Positions 8,009 to 14,959 of a stretch of 25,852 bases of DNA are shown here, piece by piece. Location: the NCBI GenBank assembly GCA_964546285.1, contig CAZJJK010000039.1, positions 1 to 25,852 on the forward strand, read 5' to 3'. Numbering within the stretch: the stretch's first letter is position 1; each line of letters begins with the position of its first letter. Position numbers and translations under genes: made by a program. The stretch comes from CAZJJK01 sp964546285 (GTDB taxonomy: Bacteria; Spirochaetota; Spirochaetia; Treponematales; Breznakiellaceae). The notes under the pieces were generated by a model that was not told where the DNA came from, made no database searches, and saw only the letters and a program-made list of their open reading frames with translations.

Positions 8009-8038
8009 TTGACAAGCCCCCCCTCCCCGTCCTATATT
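8009..8038 (+). promoter_or_regulatory. Sigma70 promoter of tRNA-Leu
   Basis: TTGACA (8009-8014) and TATATT (8033-8038) are spaced by 18 nt. The -10 box ends 11 nt before the tRNA 5' end, so the primary transcript needs only a short 5' trim. Confidence 0.75.
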
Positions 8039-8049
8039 TTGCCGCACTA

Positions 8050-8133
8050 GCCCGGATGGTGGAATTGGCAGACACGCTAGTTTCAGGTACTAGTGCTCTA
8101 ACGGGCTTGGGAGTTCAAGTCTCCCTCCGGGCA
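8050..8133 (+). tRNA. tRNA-Leu (CAG anticodon)
   Basis: An 84-nt class II tRNA. The acceptor stem is GCCCGGA/TCCGGGC with discriminator A. The D region contains GGTGGAATTGGCAGACACG, typical of tRNA-Leu. The anticodon loop is TTCAGGT (anticodon CAG), a long variable arm follows, and the T arm is GGGAG-TTCAAGT-CTCCC. CCA is not encoded. It has its own promoter upstream and terminator downstream. Confidence 0.97.
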
Positions 8134-8141
8134 CAACAATG

Positions 8142-8175
8142 AAGAGCTTCGCTTAACAGGCGGGGCTCTTTTTTT
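8142..8175 (+). terminator. Intrinsic terminator of tRNA-Leu
   Basis: AAGAGC (8142-8147) pairs with GCTCTT (8165-8170), and the T-run covers 8169-8175. It follows the tRNA by 8 nt. The loop is fairly long (17 nt), with some further pairing possible inside. Confidence 0.7.
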
Positions 8176-8211
8176 GCGGAGAGGCGAAAGGCGCCAGGAT
8201 AGAAGGCCCGG

Positions 8212-8231
8212 AAAAAATCGCCTGACACGAT
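8212..8231 (-). terminator. Weak possible terminator after the UPF0158-GNAT gene
   Basis: On the minus strand ATCG and CGAT (8228-8231 and 8217-8220) flank a short loop and are followed by six T residues (8212-8217). It lies directly after the stop of the last gene of the minus-strand cluster. The four-pair stem is short for a terminator. Confidence 0.3.
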
Positions 8232-8235
8232 AAAG

Positions 8236-9168
8236 CTATTGTATCATTAGACGATAGCGCGTTTCGTAGCCAGCGAAGCCCATTCGGTCTAACACATGTG
8301 AAAATTGATCGGCGCTGAAGGGAAGATCGATAAAGACCCTCGCGCCGGCTTTTAATGGCAAGAGCTTAATCAGCCTATCCAACAATTCCTCACCTAAACC
8401 CAAACCCCTATATTCCGCGATGATCTCCAGACGGACCACATGATAATCCAGAACTTCAGGTTCCAGCTTTATAGCAACGCCGACGCCGGCGAGATCGCCC
8501 CTGGATGTTTCCACGGCTAAAACAAAACAATTCTTATTCAGCGTAAGGTCTTTCGCCTTATCGAGGCTTACCGTTAAGCTCTTAGGAATAGAGTCTTTAC
8601 TGTTCCGTAGATCATAAAGCTCATTCGCGGCGTCCAGGTCCTTTTGTAAGCCCGCGTTGAAACGAAAATCCTCAAGCACGAGATCCGCCGTCTCTTCCGG
8701 CTCAACACCTATCCGCTTAAGGCCCCACTCATCGCGCAAGGCATTGTACCAATTAAGAATAACTCGGCGCATCTCCCTTTCTTTGAACGCGAACCACAGT
8801 TTTTCCACCTCTGGATGATGACTGAGCGTATCCTTAAAAGCCCTAAATACGCCCCGGCCTCGCTCCAGAGCCTCAGTCAATTTCGCGCGAACCGGCGGAT
8901 TCCGTAGGGAAGAGGCGAAACGCTCCATCAAGCGAAAACCATCAGACGATTGCCAATGAGGAATAGGTATATATCGATCCGAATCTTCGCCAAAAGAGCG
9001 TATATTCTCCGAAAATTCTTGATCGGAGGCTTCGTCTATATCGGACTCGTCTTTCGCGTCCTCGCTAATGACCAATAACTTAAAGGTATCCAAGACCCAC
9101 TCAAGGTCTTGGTCTTCCATTGAGAATAATAATTGATTTATGAGAGCCTCGCTCAGCTCAAAACGCAT
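8236..9168 (-). CDS. UPF0158-family protein fused to a GNAT acetyltransferase domain
   Basis: A 310-residue two-domain protein. Residues 1-170 match my recollection of the UPF0158 family: an acidic stretch at 36-64, then RYIPIP (65-70), SSDGFRLME (74-82), GRGVFRAFKD (103-112), FKEREMRR (128-135), WYNALRDEW (140-148) and LVLEDF (163-168). Its function is unknown. Residues about 195-310 form a GNAT fold with acetyl-CoA-binding motif A, YRGLGLGEELLD (253-264). The substrate is unknown; proteins, small molecules or an antibiotic are all possible. No clear ribosome site is seen; the ATG is chosen because MRFEL matches the start of UPF0158 proteins. It is last in a minus-strand run, 31 nt after the membrane protein gene. 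Confidence 0.75.
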   Translation of the reverse strand: MRFELSEALINQLLFSMEDQDLEWVLDTFKLLVISEDAKDESDIDEASDQEFSENIRSFGEDSDRYIPIPHWQSSDGFRLMERFASSLRNPPVRAKLTEALERGRGVFRAFKDTLSHHPEVEKLWFAFKEREMRRVILNWYNALRDEWGLKRIGVEPEETADLVLEDFRFNAGLQKDLDAANELYDLRNSKDSIPKSLTVSLDKAKDLTLNKNCFVLAVETSRGDLAGVGVAIKLEPEVLDYHVVRLEIIAEYRGLGLGEELLDRLIKLLPLKAGARVFIDLPFSADQFSHVLDRMGFAGYETRYRLMIQ

Positions 9169-9199
9169 GAGGCAATTGTAAAACCGATTCTATTAGCGG

Positions 9200-9943
9200 T
9201 CAATCACGCTCTATGCCCGCGCTAATTCCACGCCGCGATCGGATAAGCTCTATCGCTATTTCCACTCTAGAAATATCGGCTATGCCAATTGGCAGGCGGA
9301 ACGCGTTGAAAGCCCAGGCGCTCCGCGTTTTCCAGGCGAAATTAAACACCACGAAGCAACTATCCCCTTTTTTTTCTATTCCGATATTCCGCGGCTGTTT
9401 TATTTCATCGCCGAGAGCCACGCGCGTTTTACCGATTAAGACAGTTTTTTCATGTAGTTCGATGCTTATCGGCCGCTCGTTATTTTTTGGCAAAGTCCTA
9501 AACCGTAACCAATAACGCATCGCGCCGACAAGCAGGGCAAAAGCCGCGCTTACATAAAAGGCGATACGCGTAATAGCTCCCCGAACCAGACAGAGAAGAA
9601 GCGTCCCAAACACCGTTAAGATAAGGGCGTCCCGTAATTCGCGTTTAAGCGAATTCCTTAATTCCAAACGGCGGAATGCCGCCCACTCTTGTGACGAAAG
9701 GGACCAAACAGCCAAGGGCCTTTCAGGAAGAGAAACGCGAGCTGGGGCAAGAGAGCGTAGCAACCGCGTGAAGCCTGAGTAAAGGAGGACAAAGCTCGCC
9801 GCTGTGAGCATAAAGCCAACAAGCTTTATGGGAAACGGTGATAGAACGGCGCCAAGCGCCAGCGGCGCGATCAGAACGCCTGAGGCCAGTATAAGGGCGG
9901 CCGTTATTTTTCTTCCCGCTTTTTCTAATTTTTCATCATACAT
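9200..9943 (-). CDS. Membrane protein of unknown function
   Basis: A 247-residue protein I do not recognise. Two hydrophobic hairpins are evident: segments near residues 13-35 and 37-60, then near 104-125 and 127-147. This gives four membrane helices with a basic cytoplasmic loop between them (about 62-103). The C-terminal ~100 residues are soluble, with alternating hydrophobic stretches that suggest beta strands, loosely reminiscent of a bacterial PH-like domain fused to a helix pair. It sits between the PfkB kinase (29-nt gap) and the UPF0158-GNAT gene (31-nt gap) and probably shares their transcript. No catalytic motif is visible. Confidence 0.6.
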   Translation of the reverse strand: MYDEKLEKAGRKITAALILASGVLIAPLALGAVLSPFPIKLVGFMLTAASFVLLYSGFTRLLRSLAPARVSLPERPLAVWSLSSQEWAAFRRLELRNSLKRELRDALILTVFGTLLLCLVRGAITRIAFYVSAAFALLVGAMRYWLRFRTLPKNNERPISIELHEKTVLIGKTRVALGDEIKQPRNIGIEKKGDSCFVVFNFAWKTRSAWAFNAFRLPIGIADISRVEIAIELIRSRRGISAGIERD

Positions 9944-9972
9944 CGATATTGAGCACCCACAGCTTACGCGGC

Positions 9973-10899
9973 TTAAGTCAGAGAACCCGGTTTAAGGCGT
10001 AAGGCATTAAGCCCACCCAATTCCACGCCGCGAGCCACCGCGTCTTTTATGCTATCGCCATGTTCCAACGCCGCGGCCAAGCCAACCCCAAAGGCGTCCC
10101 CCGAACCAATGGGATTCACAAGCGCGATGCTTGGGACAGGATATTCATCAAGGTTTTTCCCATCCCAGTACAGGCAGGACTTCCCGCCTCTGGTAACAAC
10201 CAGATACGTACCGTAGCGCTCATACCAGTCTTTCCCGGCGCGGGCGGCTAAGCTCCTAAGCTCTTCTTCATTAGCTGGAGGCGTTTTCGCGCGCCGAAGC
10301 GTACTGGAGAGCTCTTCCAAGTTGGGTTTAACGCTAATGGGCCGGGCGGGCAGACAATCCAATAAATCCTGTCCTTTAATATCCAAATAGCTGTGTTTTC
10401 CGCTGTCAAAGGCCAGGCGCGCCAACTCTCCCATTAGCCCCGGACCGTAACCAGCGGCTACCGTACCGGACAAAAGAACGGCATCAAAGTCCGGTAGCAG
10501 GCTCTTATACAATTTTACAAGCCGCGCTCTGGTAGGAGCGGCCACCGGCTCGGCTTCTTCCACCAATTCGGAGGCTGTGTGATCTGATTCATCGATTACC
10601 GTGGTACAGAAGCGTATCGGCGAGGCGGAATCAACCCAGCGCAGAGCCACATGATCCTTAGCGCACAGATCAAGAAACCAGTCACGGGACGGTCCGCCCA
10701 AATGCGTCAAATGAACAACACGTTCGCCTAGCTGGGTTAAAACGCGCGCGGCGCAGACACCCTTGCCAGCGGCATCTAAACGGTACTCGGCGGTTCGGTT
10801 CACCTCACCCTTTCTAAACGACTGGTACACCAGTGTTTTTTGAAGAACAGGATTGAGGCAAACAACCAAAAAACGCTTTCCGCTTGGGGGTCGATTCAT
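9973..10899 (-). CDS. PfkB-family sugar (phosphate) kinase, 1-phosphofructokinase-like
   Basis: A 308-residue ribokinase/PfkB-family kinase. The N-terminal AAGKGVCAA motif (43-51) matches the substrate-binding glycine signature of the 1-phosphofructokinase/tagatose-6-phosphate kinase branch. The C-terminal NPIGSGDAF (262-270) holds the anion hole and catalytic base Asp268. The opening VVCLNPVLQKTL also fits the FruK/LacC group, which starts with a similar NPAxD element, though the usual aspartate is altered here (NPVLQK). The substrate could be fructose 1-phosphate, tagatose 6-phosphate or something related; no PTS genes are nearby. The start is 8 nt after the dehydrogenase stop, so the two are very likely co-transcribed and functionally linked. 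Confidence 0.82.
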   Translation of the reverse strand: MNRPPSGKRFLVVCLNPVLQKTLVYQSFRKGEVNRTAEYRLDAAGKGVCAARVLTQLGERVVHLTHLGGPSRDWFLDLCAKDHVALRWVDSASPIRFCTTVIDESDHTASELVEEAEPVAAPTRARLVKLYKSLLPDFDAVLLSGTVAAGYGPGLMGELARLAFDSGKHSYLDIKGQDLLDCLPARPISVKPNLEELSSTLRRAKTPPANEEELRSLAARAGKDWYERYGTYLVVTRGGKSCLYWDGKNLDEYPVPSIALVNPIGSGDAFGVGLAAALEHGDSIKDAVARGVELGGLNALRLKPGSLT

Positions 10900-10907
10900 G
10901 TTTATTA

Positions 10908-11960
10908 CTATAATGCGCGACGCGAAGCGCAGTCCACCAGCCCAACGCAGCCCCGTCTATCAAGCGATTTTTCCGGATGGAAAATATCCCCATTCACACG
11001 GCTTAACACCGGCCATCCGGCGGCCGAAACACTTCGACCGGCAAGATAATCTATCAGCTTATTTACGGCCAAATCCCCGGCGCGGCGAATGCTTTCCTCT
11101 GTATACGCGCCAAGATGGGAGCTCGCCAAAACCAAAGGATGGGAGGGTACCACAAAATTGGAAGGCGGTTCAGCGTCGTACACATCCACCAGGTAGCCGG
11201 CGACACGCCCAGCATCCAGGGCGGAGCGCAGAGAGGGCCAATCCACCAGCGAAGCCCTGGCGGTATTAAGCACCAAGCAACCGGATTTTAGCGCGCCAAT
11301 ACTGTCCCCAGCCAAAATTGGCCGTCCTTCCGGCAGGGCCGGACAATGTAGGCTCACGATATCGGAACGAGCGATAAGCTCATCAAAAGGCGTCCAATAA
11401 AAACCCGTACCCGGTGAAAAAGAGGGATCGGGAGCGATATCATAGGCAAGCACGGTCATGTTGAAGGCCAACGCCAACGCGGCGACCCGTCTGCCAACGT
11501 GGCCGCAGCCGATAAGCCCTATCGTTTTTCCGCCCAGCTCAAAACCCTTTGGCCTTATCCAGCGCCCCGCCTTAAGCTCGCTGATGGTCCTTGGCAGATC
11601 ACGAGCCGCGGCTAGAAGCAGACCAAAAACCAGTTCCGCCACACCCTGAGCGTTCGCGCCATCGGCCTTAAAGACTTGAATACCCAAAGCGGCCGCGGCT
11701 TCTAGATCGATATTATCAACACCCGACCCGTTGCGGGAGATCGCTTTTAGGGACTTGGCTTTTTCCAATAGAGCGGCATCGATTTTTTCCACGCCCGCCA
11801 CCCAGCCAAGCGCCCCGTCCAGCGCGGACGCTATTTGATCGGCGGTCGGCTGAGAGCCAGGCGCTGGAAAAACCACCTGGTACCCCGCTTTTCGTAAGCG
11901 TGAGACGCAGTCATGCTCGCCGCTGGATAAGGAGCGGGGAGTAATTAGTATACGATCCAT
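10908..11960 (-). CDS. D-isomer 2-hydroxyacid dehydrogenase (phosphoglycerate dehydrogenase-like)
   Basis: A 350-residue NAD-dependent dehydrogenase interconverting a D-2-hydroxyacid and its 2-keto acid. The nucleotide-binding loop is GCGHVG (151-156), with Asp174 at the end of the next strand favouring NAD over NADP. The catalytic triad is Arg235 (NTARAS), Glu264 (DVYDAEP) and His282 (SSHLGA). NGSGVDNID resembles the substrate-binding loop of SerA-like enzymes. No C-terminal ACT domain is present. D-3-phosphoglycerate, glycerate/hydroxypyruvate or another acid could be the substrate. The start at 11960 has GGAGG just upstream; an ATG 15 codons earlier lies inside a palindrome without a good site. 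It is followed after 8 nt by the PfkB gene. Confidence 0.87.
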   Translation of the reverse strand: MDRILITPRSLSSGEHDCVSRLRKAGYQVVFPAPGSQPTADQIASALDGALGWVAGVEKIDAALLEKAKSLKAISRNGSGVDNIDLEAAAALGIQVFKADGANAQGVAELVFGLLLAAARDLPRTISELKAGRWIRPKGFELGGKTIGLIGCGHVGRRVAALALAFNMTVLAYDIAPDPSFSPGTGFYWTPFDELIARSDIVSLHCPALPEGRPILAGDSIGALKSGCLVLNTARASLVDWPSLRSALDAGRVAGYLVDVYDAEPPSNFVVPSHPLVLASSHLGAYTEESIRRAGDLAVNKLIDYLAGRSVSAAGWPVLSRVNGDIFHPEKSLDRRGCVGLVDCASRRAL

Positions 11961-11990
11961 AAGCCTCCAAGCGTGGCCTAAAAGCCTCCT

Positions 11991-12046
11991 ATGCCATATC
12001 GGCATAAAGGCCAGCCTTTACGTACGCCTGAATAAATTATCGGCAT
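11991..12046. repeat. Palindrome and direct repeat before the dehydrogenase gene
   Basis: ATGCCATATCGGCAT (11991-12005) has inverted 5-bp ends. Its right part, TATCGGCAT, recurs exactly at 12038-12046. Between them an AAAGG/CCTTT hairpin lies near 12005-12019. All sit in the 87-nt gap between the second permease and the dehydrogenase. An operator or the terminator/leader of the two units are the plausible readings. Confidence 0.35.
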
Positions 12047-12047
12047 A

Positions 12048-12851
12048 TTACAGCCGCGTCCCCATCCTGTTTCCTGATTCATAGCGTTTTAGTCCAGCGC
12101 GGAATAGGCCATAGCTGGCGGCCGCGTATAAGATGGCGATGGCGAAAAGAGCGGGAAGCAAAGCCCAATCCAAACGCTTGAAGATGGATAAGGGAACAAA
12201 AGCGATAAAGCCGGTAGGCAGCACGCTATAAAAAAGCCAACGCATACCTGGACTGAATACCGCTTCCGGATATAGCGAAAAAGACAGCATAAACTCCGAC
12301 AGAGCGGAAGAGAGAGCCTGAGCGTTTCCCAGGAAGAAGCTTAGGCTCTGTCCAGCCGCGAAAACCGCCGCGAAAATTAAGGCTCCAGATAGCGTACATA
12401 GGGTAAACAGAAAAAACCGGCTAACGCAGCAGTCAGGCAGGAAAAATAGCACTATATAGCCGTAAAGCAGGTCACCCCAGGCTGACACCACGGTCCGCGA
12501 CGCTAATACATTGAGAAAGGGGTCCTTTGGCTGGAGCAGATACACATCCAGCTCGCCGTCTATAATGATTTGCCCCAGCTTCCTCACATTTCCAAGAAGA
12601 ACATGGGCTAAACCGAAGGCTGAGGAGACTAGGGCCCAAACGAACATAATATCGGGGAAAAGATAGCCGCCAATGTCCCCCGTCCGAGCGATCAAGGCCG
12701 CCCAGAATAAAGCGAAAGCCCCATTATTGAGCATCATCCCGAAAACCTGAAGCAGGAAAGCGCTTCTATATTCCACCACGGCTTGAAAATTAGCGCTGAA
12801 AGCGGCCGCCATAAAACGGCCATAAGCGCGAACCCGTTTCCACTTACGCAT
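12048..12851 (-). CDS. ABC-2-type exporter permease, second subunit
   Basis: A 267-residue integral membrane protein with six predicted hydrophobic segments, resembling the ABC-2 permeases of the DUF990/ABC2_membrane_6 type that occur as a pair with a DrrA-like ATPase. The first helix begins around residue 30 after a basic cytoplasmic start. The family motif-like stretch GELDVYLLQPKDPF matches the conserved cytoplasmic region seen in the partner permease (GQVAYLLARPYDF), indicating that the two are paralogues. It starts 2 nt after the partner's stop. The exported substrate is unknown. Confidence 0.85.
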   Translation of the reverse strand: MRKWKRVRAYGRFMAAAFSANFQAVVEYRSAFLLQVFGMMLNNGAFALFWAALIARTGDIGGYLFPDIMFVWALVSSAFGLAHVLLGNVRKLGQIIIDGELDVYLLQPKDPFLNVLASRTVVSAWGDLLYGYIVLFFLPDCCVSRFFLFTLCTLSGALIFAAVFAAGQSLSFFLGNAQALSSALSEFMLSFSLYPEAVFSPGMRWLFYSVLPTGFIAFVPLSIFKRLDWALLPALFAIAILYAAASYGLFRAGLKRYESGNRMGTRL

Positions 12852-12853
12852 CG

Positions 12854-13672
12854 CTAACCCCCGTTCACGGATATCTTAGCGCGAGCGGCGGCGAAAATAG
12901 CGCGGCAGACCAGAAACGCCGCTAAAAGCCAAGCCGCTTGAACGCCAATAATAGCGATCGGGGACTCCGCCAAGGGAGCCACCGCTAAGCGCGCGGGAGC
13001 CCAGGTCAGAGAGGGGAAGGGCGTAAAGCGCGCGACCAAACGCGCCCCGTCAGGCAGAAACTCCAGCGGCATCAGAGTACCGGCGATAAGCGCTAGTTTT
13101 TGGTAAATCCAAAAAAAAGCGGCGTTTTCCTCAAGCCAAAAGGCCGTTAACGCTATGGCGAATTGGAGAAAGAATTGAAGACAACCGGCCAATAGAAGGG
13201 AAGACAGAAAAAACCCCGAAGCGATAACGCTGGATAAAGACAGTGTCTGAAGGAAGGGCGGAGGCCCAGCCACGACTAATCCGATGAGAGCGCCTTCCAC
13301 CGCGAGAATGCCGGTTTCAAAAAGAGCCGGCAACATGGCTTGGGAAAAATGATAAACCACAAAGTCATAGGGCCGCGCTAAAAGATAGGCTACCTGTCCG
13401 CTTTTTATCTCTTCGGACAAGGACGAATAGAAACGGCCAAAGCCGAAAGCGGAAAGTTCCGCCGCGATAAAGTACCAAACCGCCATTGAGCGGTCGTAGC
13501 CGGCGATTAAGGCCTGGTCGGCGTAGACAGTGGCCCATATCCGAGAAAAGATGAACACGAAAAGCCCATAGGTAAGCAGGGACCCCGCGAAGGACGCGGG
13601 ATAAGCCAAACGATTACGCAGCGATACCGCGCCAGCCGAATAATATTTACGTAGAGCGACGGCCGGGTTCAT
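12854..13672 (-). CDS. ABC-2-type exporter permease, first subunit
   Basis: A 272-residue integral membrane protein with about six membrane segments, the partner of the downstream permease. A basic N-terminus (RKYYSAGAVSLRNRLAYP) leads into helix 1 near residue 28. A cytoplasmic stretch IKSGQVAYLLARPYDF is the counterpart of a similar one in the second subunit. Its ATG overlaps the ATPase stop (ATGA), which argues for coupled synthesis in equal amounts. The family is usually annotated as multidrug or lipid exporter, but substrate evidence is absent here. Confidence 0.85.
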   Translation of the reverse strand: MNPAVALRKYYSAGAVSLRNRLAYPASFAGSLLTYGLFVFIFSRIWATVYADQALIAGYDRSMAVWYFIAAELSAFGFGRFYSSLSEEIKSGQVAYLLARPYDFVVYHFSQAMLPALFETGILAVEGALIGLVVAGPPPFLQTLSLSSVIASGFFLSSLLLAGCLQFFLQFAIALTAFWLEENAAFFWIYQKLALIAGTLMPLEFLPDGARLVARFTPFPSLTWAPARLAVAPLAESPIAIIGVQAAWLLAAFLVCRAIFAAARAKISVNGG

Positions 13673-14733
13673 GACGCGCCCCCTTCCTTCTCAATCAAAG
13701 ACTCTTCCCGCGTCCACTCATCGGTCTGACGTCGGCTGACACCCCGAGCGTCTCCTTCGGTTTTCGCACGGAAAATATCGGCGATCAGGTCCTCAAGCGG
13801 TTCGTCCTCCACGGTGAGATCCACTATCTCGCCAAGCCGCACTAAGTCCGTCATAAGCGCCTGTAAGTTATGACTGCGGGTATCCACCAAAAAGGAAGCG
13901 GCGTCAGGGGTCTGTTTGACCGGCTTTACGCTAAGCAGGCTTAGGTCAAGCGGGTGAGCGTATTTAACGCCAATATGCTTACGCGCCATAGCTCGATGTT
14001 TAAGCTCCTTCATCGGCTCATCCAATACAAGAGCGCCATGATGGATGATGATGGCTCGCTTACAGATTTTTTCAATATCGCCGATATCGTGGCTAGTTAA
14101 AAAAATAGTGACGCCATCGCGCTTTCGCAGCTCTGCCAGGAGTAGACGAAGCTCCTTTTTCACAACGACATCCAAGCCAATAGTCGGCTCATCCAGGAAA
14201 AGAACGCGCGGCTCGTGCAGCAAACTGGCGGCTATTTCGCACCGAATGCGTTCACCTAAAGACAGCTTACGCACCGGAATATTCATATAGGGGCCTATAC
14301 CAAAACGCTCCACTAAAGCATCCCGACGCGTCTCGTATATGGAACGGGGCAGTTCATATATGGCCCCAAGCAGGCGAAAACTGTCAGCCGGCGGTAAATG
14401 AAACCAGAGTTGGCTTTTCTGGCCAAAAACGGCGCCAATGCCCATCGCCAGTTTAGTCCGCTCCGTACTCGGATTTAAGCCAAGCACCCGAACCTCGCCG
14501 CCGCTGGGCGTGAGTATACCGGTAAGCATTTTGATAGTGGTTGATTTCCCGGCGCCATTAGGCCCCAGGAAGGCGACAGCTTCGCCTTCCTCAACGGAAA
14601 AAGACACTGACTTTACCGCGTTTACCTCACGGTATTCACGCCGCCATAAAGCCGCGAAAGCGGCGCCGGCGCCTTCTTTCCTAAGCGGGGCGCGAAAATT
14701 TTTGGATAAGGCTTTAACTTCGATAATTGGCAT
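13669..14733 (-). CDS. ABC exporter ATPase subunit (DrrA/ABC-2 type)
   Basis: A 354-residue ATP-binding protein driving the two permeases that follow. Walker A is GPNGAGKST (57-65). The Q-loop lies in FGQKSQLW. The signature is LSLGE (157-161) instead of LSGGQ, a variant common in this branch. Walker B is LFLDEP, ending near residue 183, and the switch histidine is in TSHD (His215). About 100 extra C-terminal residues follow the core, as in DrrA-like ATPases. The ATG at 14733 is preferred because GGAGG lies 4 nt upstream; an open frame continues 41 codons further upstream but has no site and reads as low-complexity arginine-rich sequence. The stop overlaps the first permease start. Confidence 0.9.
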   Translation of the reverse strand: MPIIEVKALSKNFRAPLRKEGAGAAFAALWRREYREVNAVKSVSFSVEEGEAVAFLGPNGAGKSTTIKMLTGILTPSGGEVRVLGLNPSTERTKLAMGIGAVFGQKSQLWFHLPPADSFRLLGAIYELPRSIYETRRDALVERFGIGPYMNIPVRKLSLGERIRCEIAASLLHEPRVLFLDEPTIGLDVVVKKELRLLLAELRKRDGVTIFLTSHDIGDIEKICKRAIIIHHGALVLDEPMKELKHRAMARKHIGVKYAHPLDLSLLSVKPVKQTPDAASFLVDTRSHNLQALMTDLVRLGEIVDLTVEDEPLEDLIADIFRAKTEGDARGVSRRQTDEWTREESLIEKEGGAS

Positions 14734-14912
14734 GGAGCCTCCGAATAAAGCGCGAGGATGGACCAGCCACCGCGCGCGATGTTCGAGACTCCGTCCGCGG
14801 GTTTTTATCCCATGGGTGTCACGGACCAGGCGGTCCGCTGGCGCCGCTTGGTCCATACAACCCGCGGAAACCCGCGGCGGTTAGGAACCCTAGGCGCCCT
14901 CTCGAGGTGAGC

Positions 14913-14945
14913 GATACCCTATACCCAATAAGCGGTATCAGTCAA
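14913..14945 (-). promoter_or_regulatory. Putative promoter of the ABC operon with overlapping inverted repeat
   Basis: On the minus strand TTGACT (14940-14945) and TATAGG (14918-14923) are 16 nt apart. A perfect 6-bp inverted repeat, GATACC (14913-14918) with GGTATC (14934-14939), spans the spacer and -10 box, as an operator would. The leader to the ATPase start would be about 175 nt and contains further GC-rich repeats (two CCCGCGG copies at 14865-14878). Confidence 0.4.
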
Positions 14946-14959
14946 GGGAAGCTAAACCC

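Noticed and set aside
10853..11269. 138-codon plus-strand frame across the kinase/dehydrogenase junction
   Set aside because: Antisense to two well-supported genes; Arg/Pro-rich shadow sequence without recognisable features.
13669..14733. LSLGE in place of LSGGQ taken as a dead ATPase
   Set aside because: Walker A, Walker B, Q-loop and H-loop are intact, and this signature variant is common in ABC-2 exporters.
14734..14856. 41-codon N-terminal extension of the ABC ATPase
   Set aside because: No ribosome site at the upstream ATG and low-complexity Arg-rich translation; GGAGG directly precedes the ATG at 14733.
14438..14884. 148-codon plus-strand frame
   Set aside because: Antisense to the ABC ATPase, which has every family motif.
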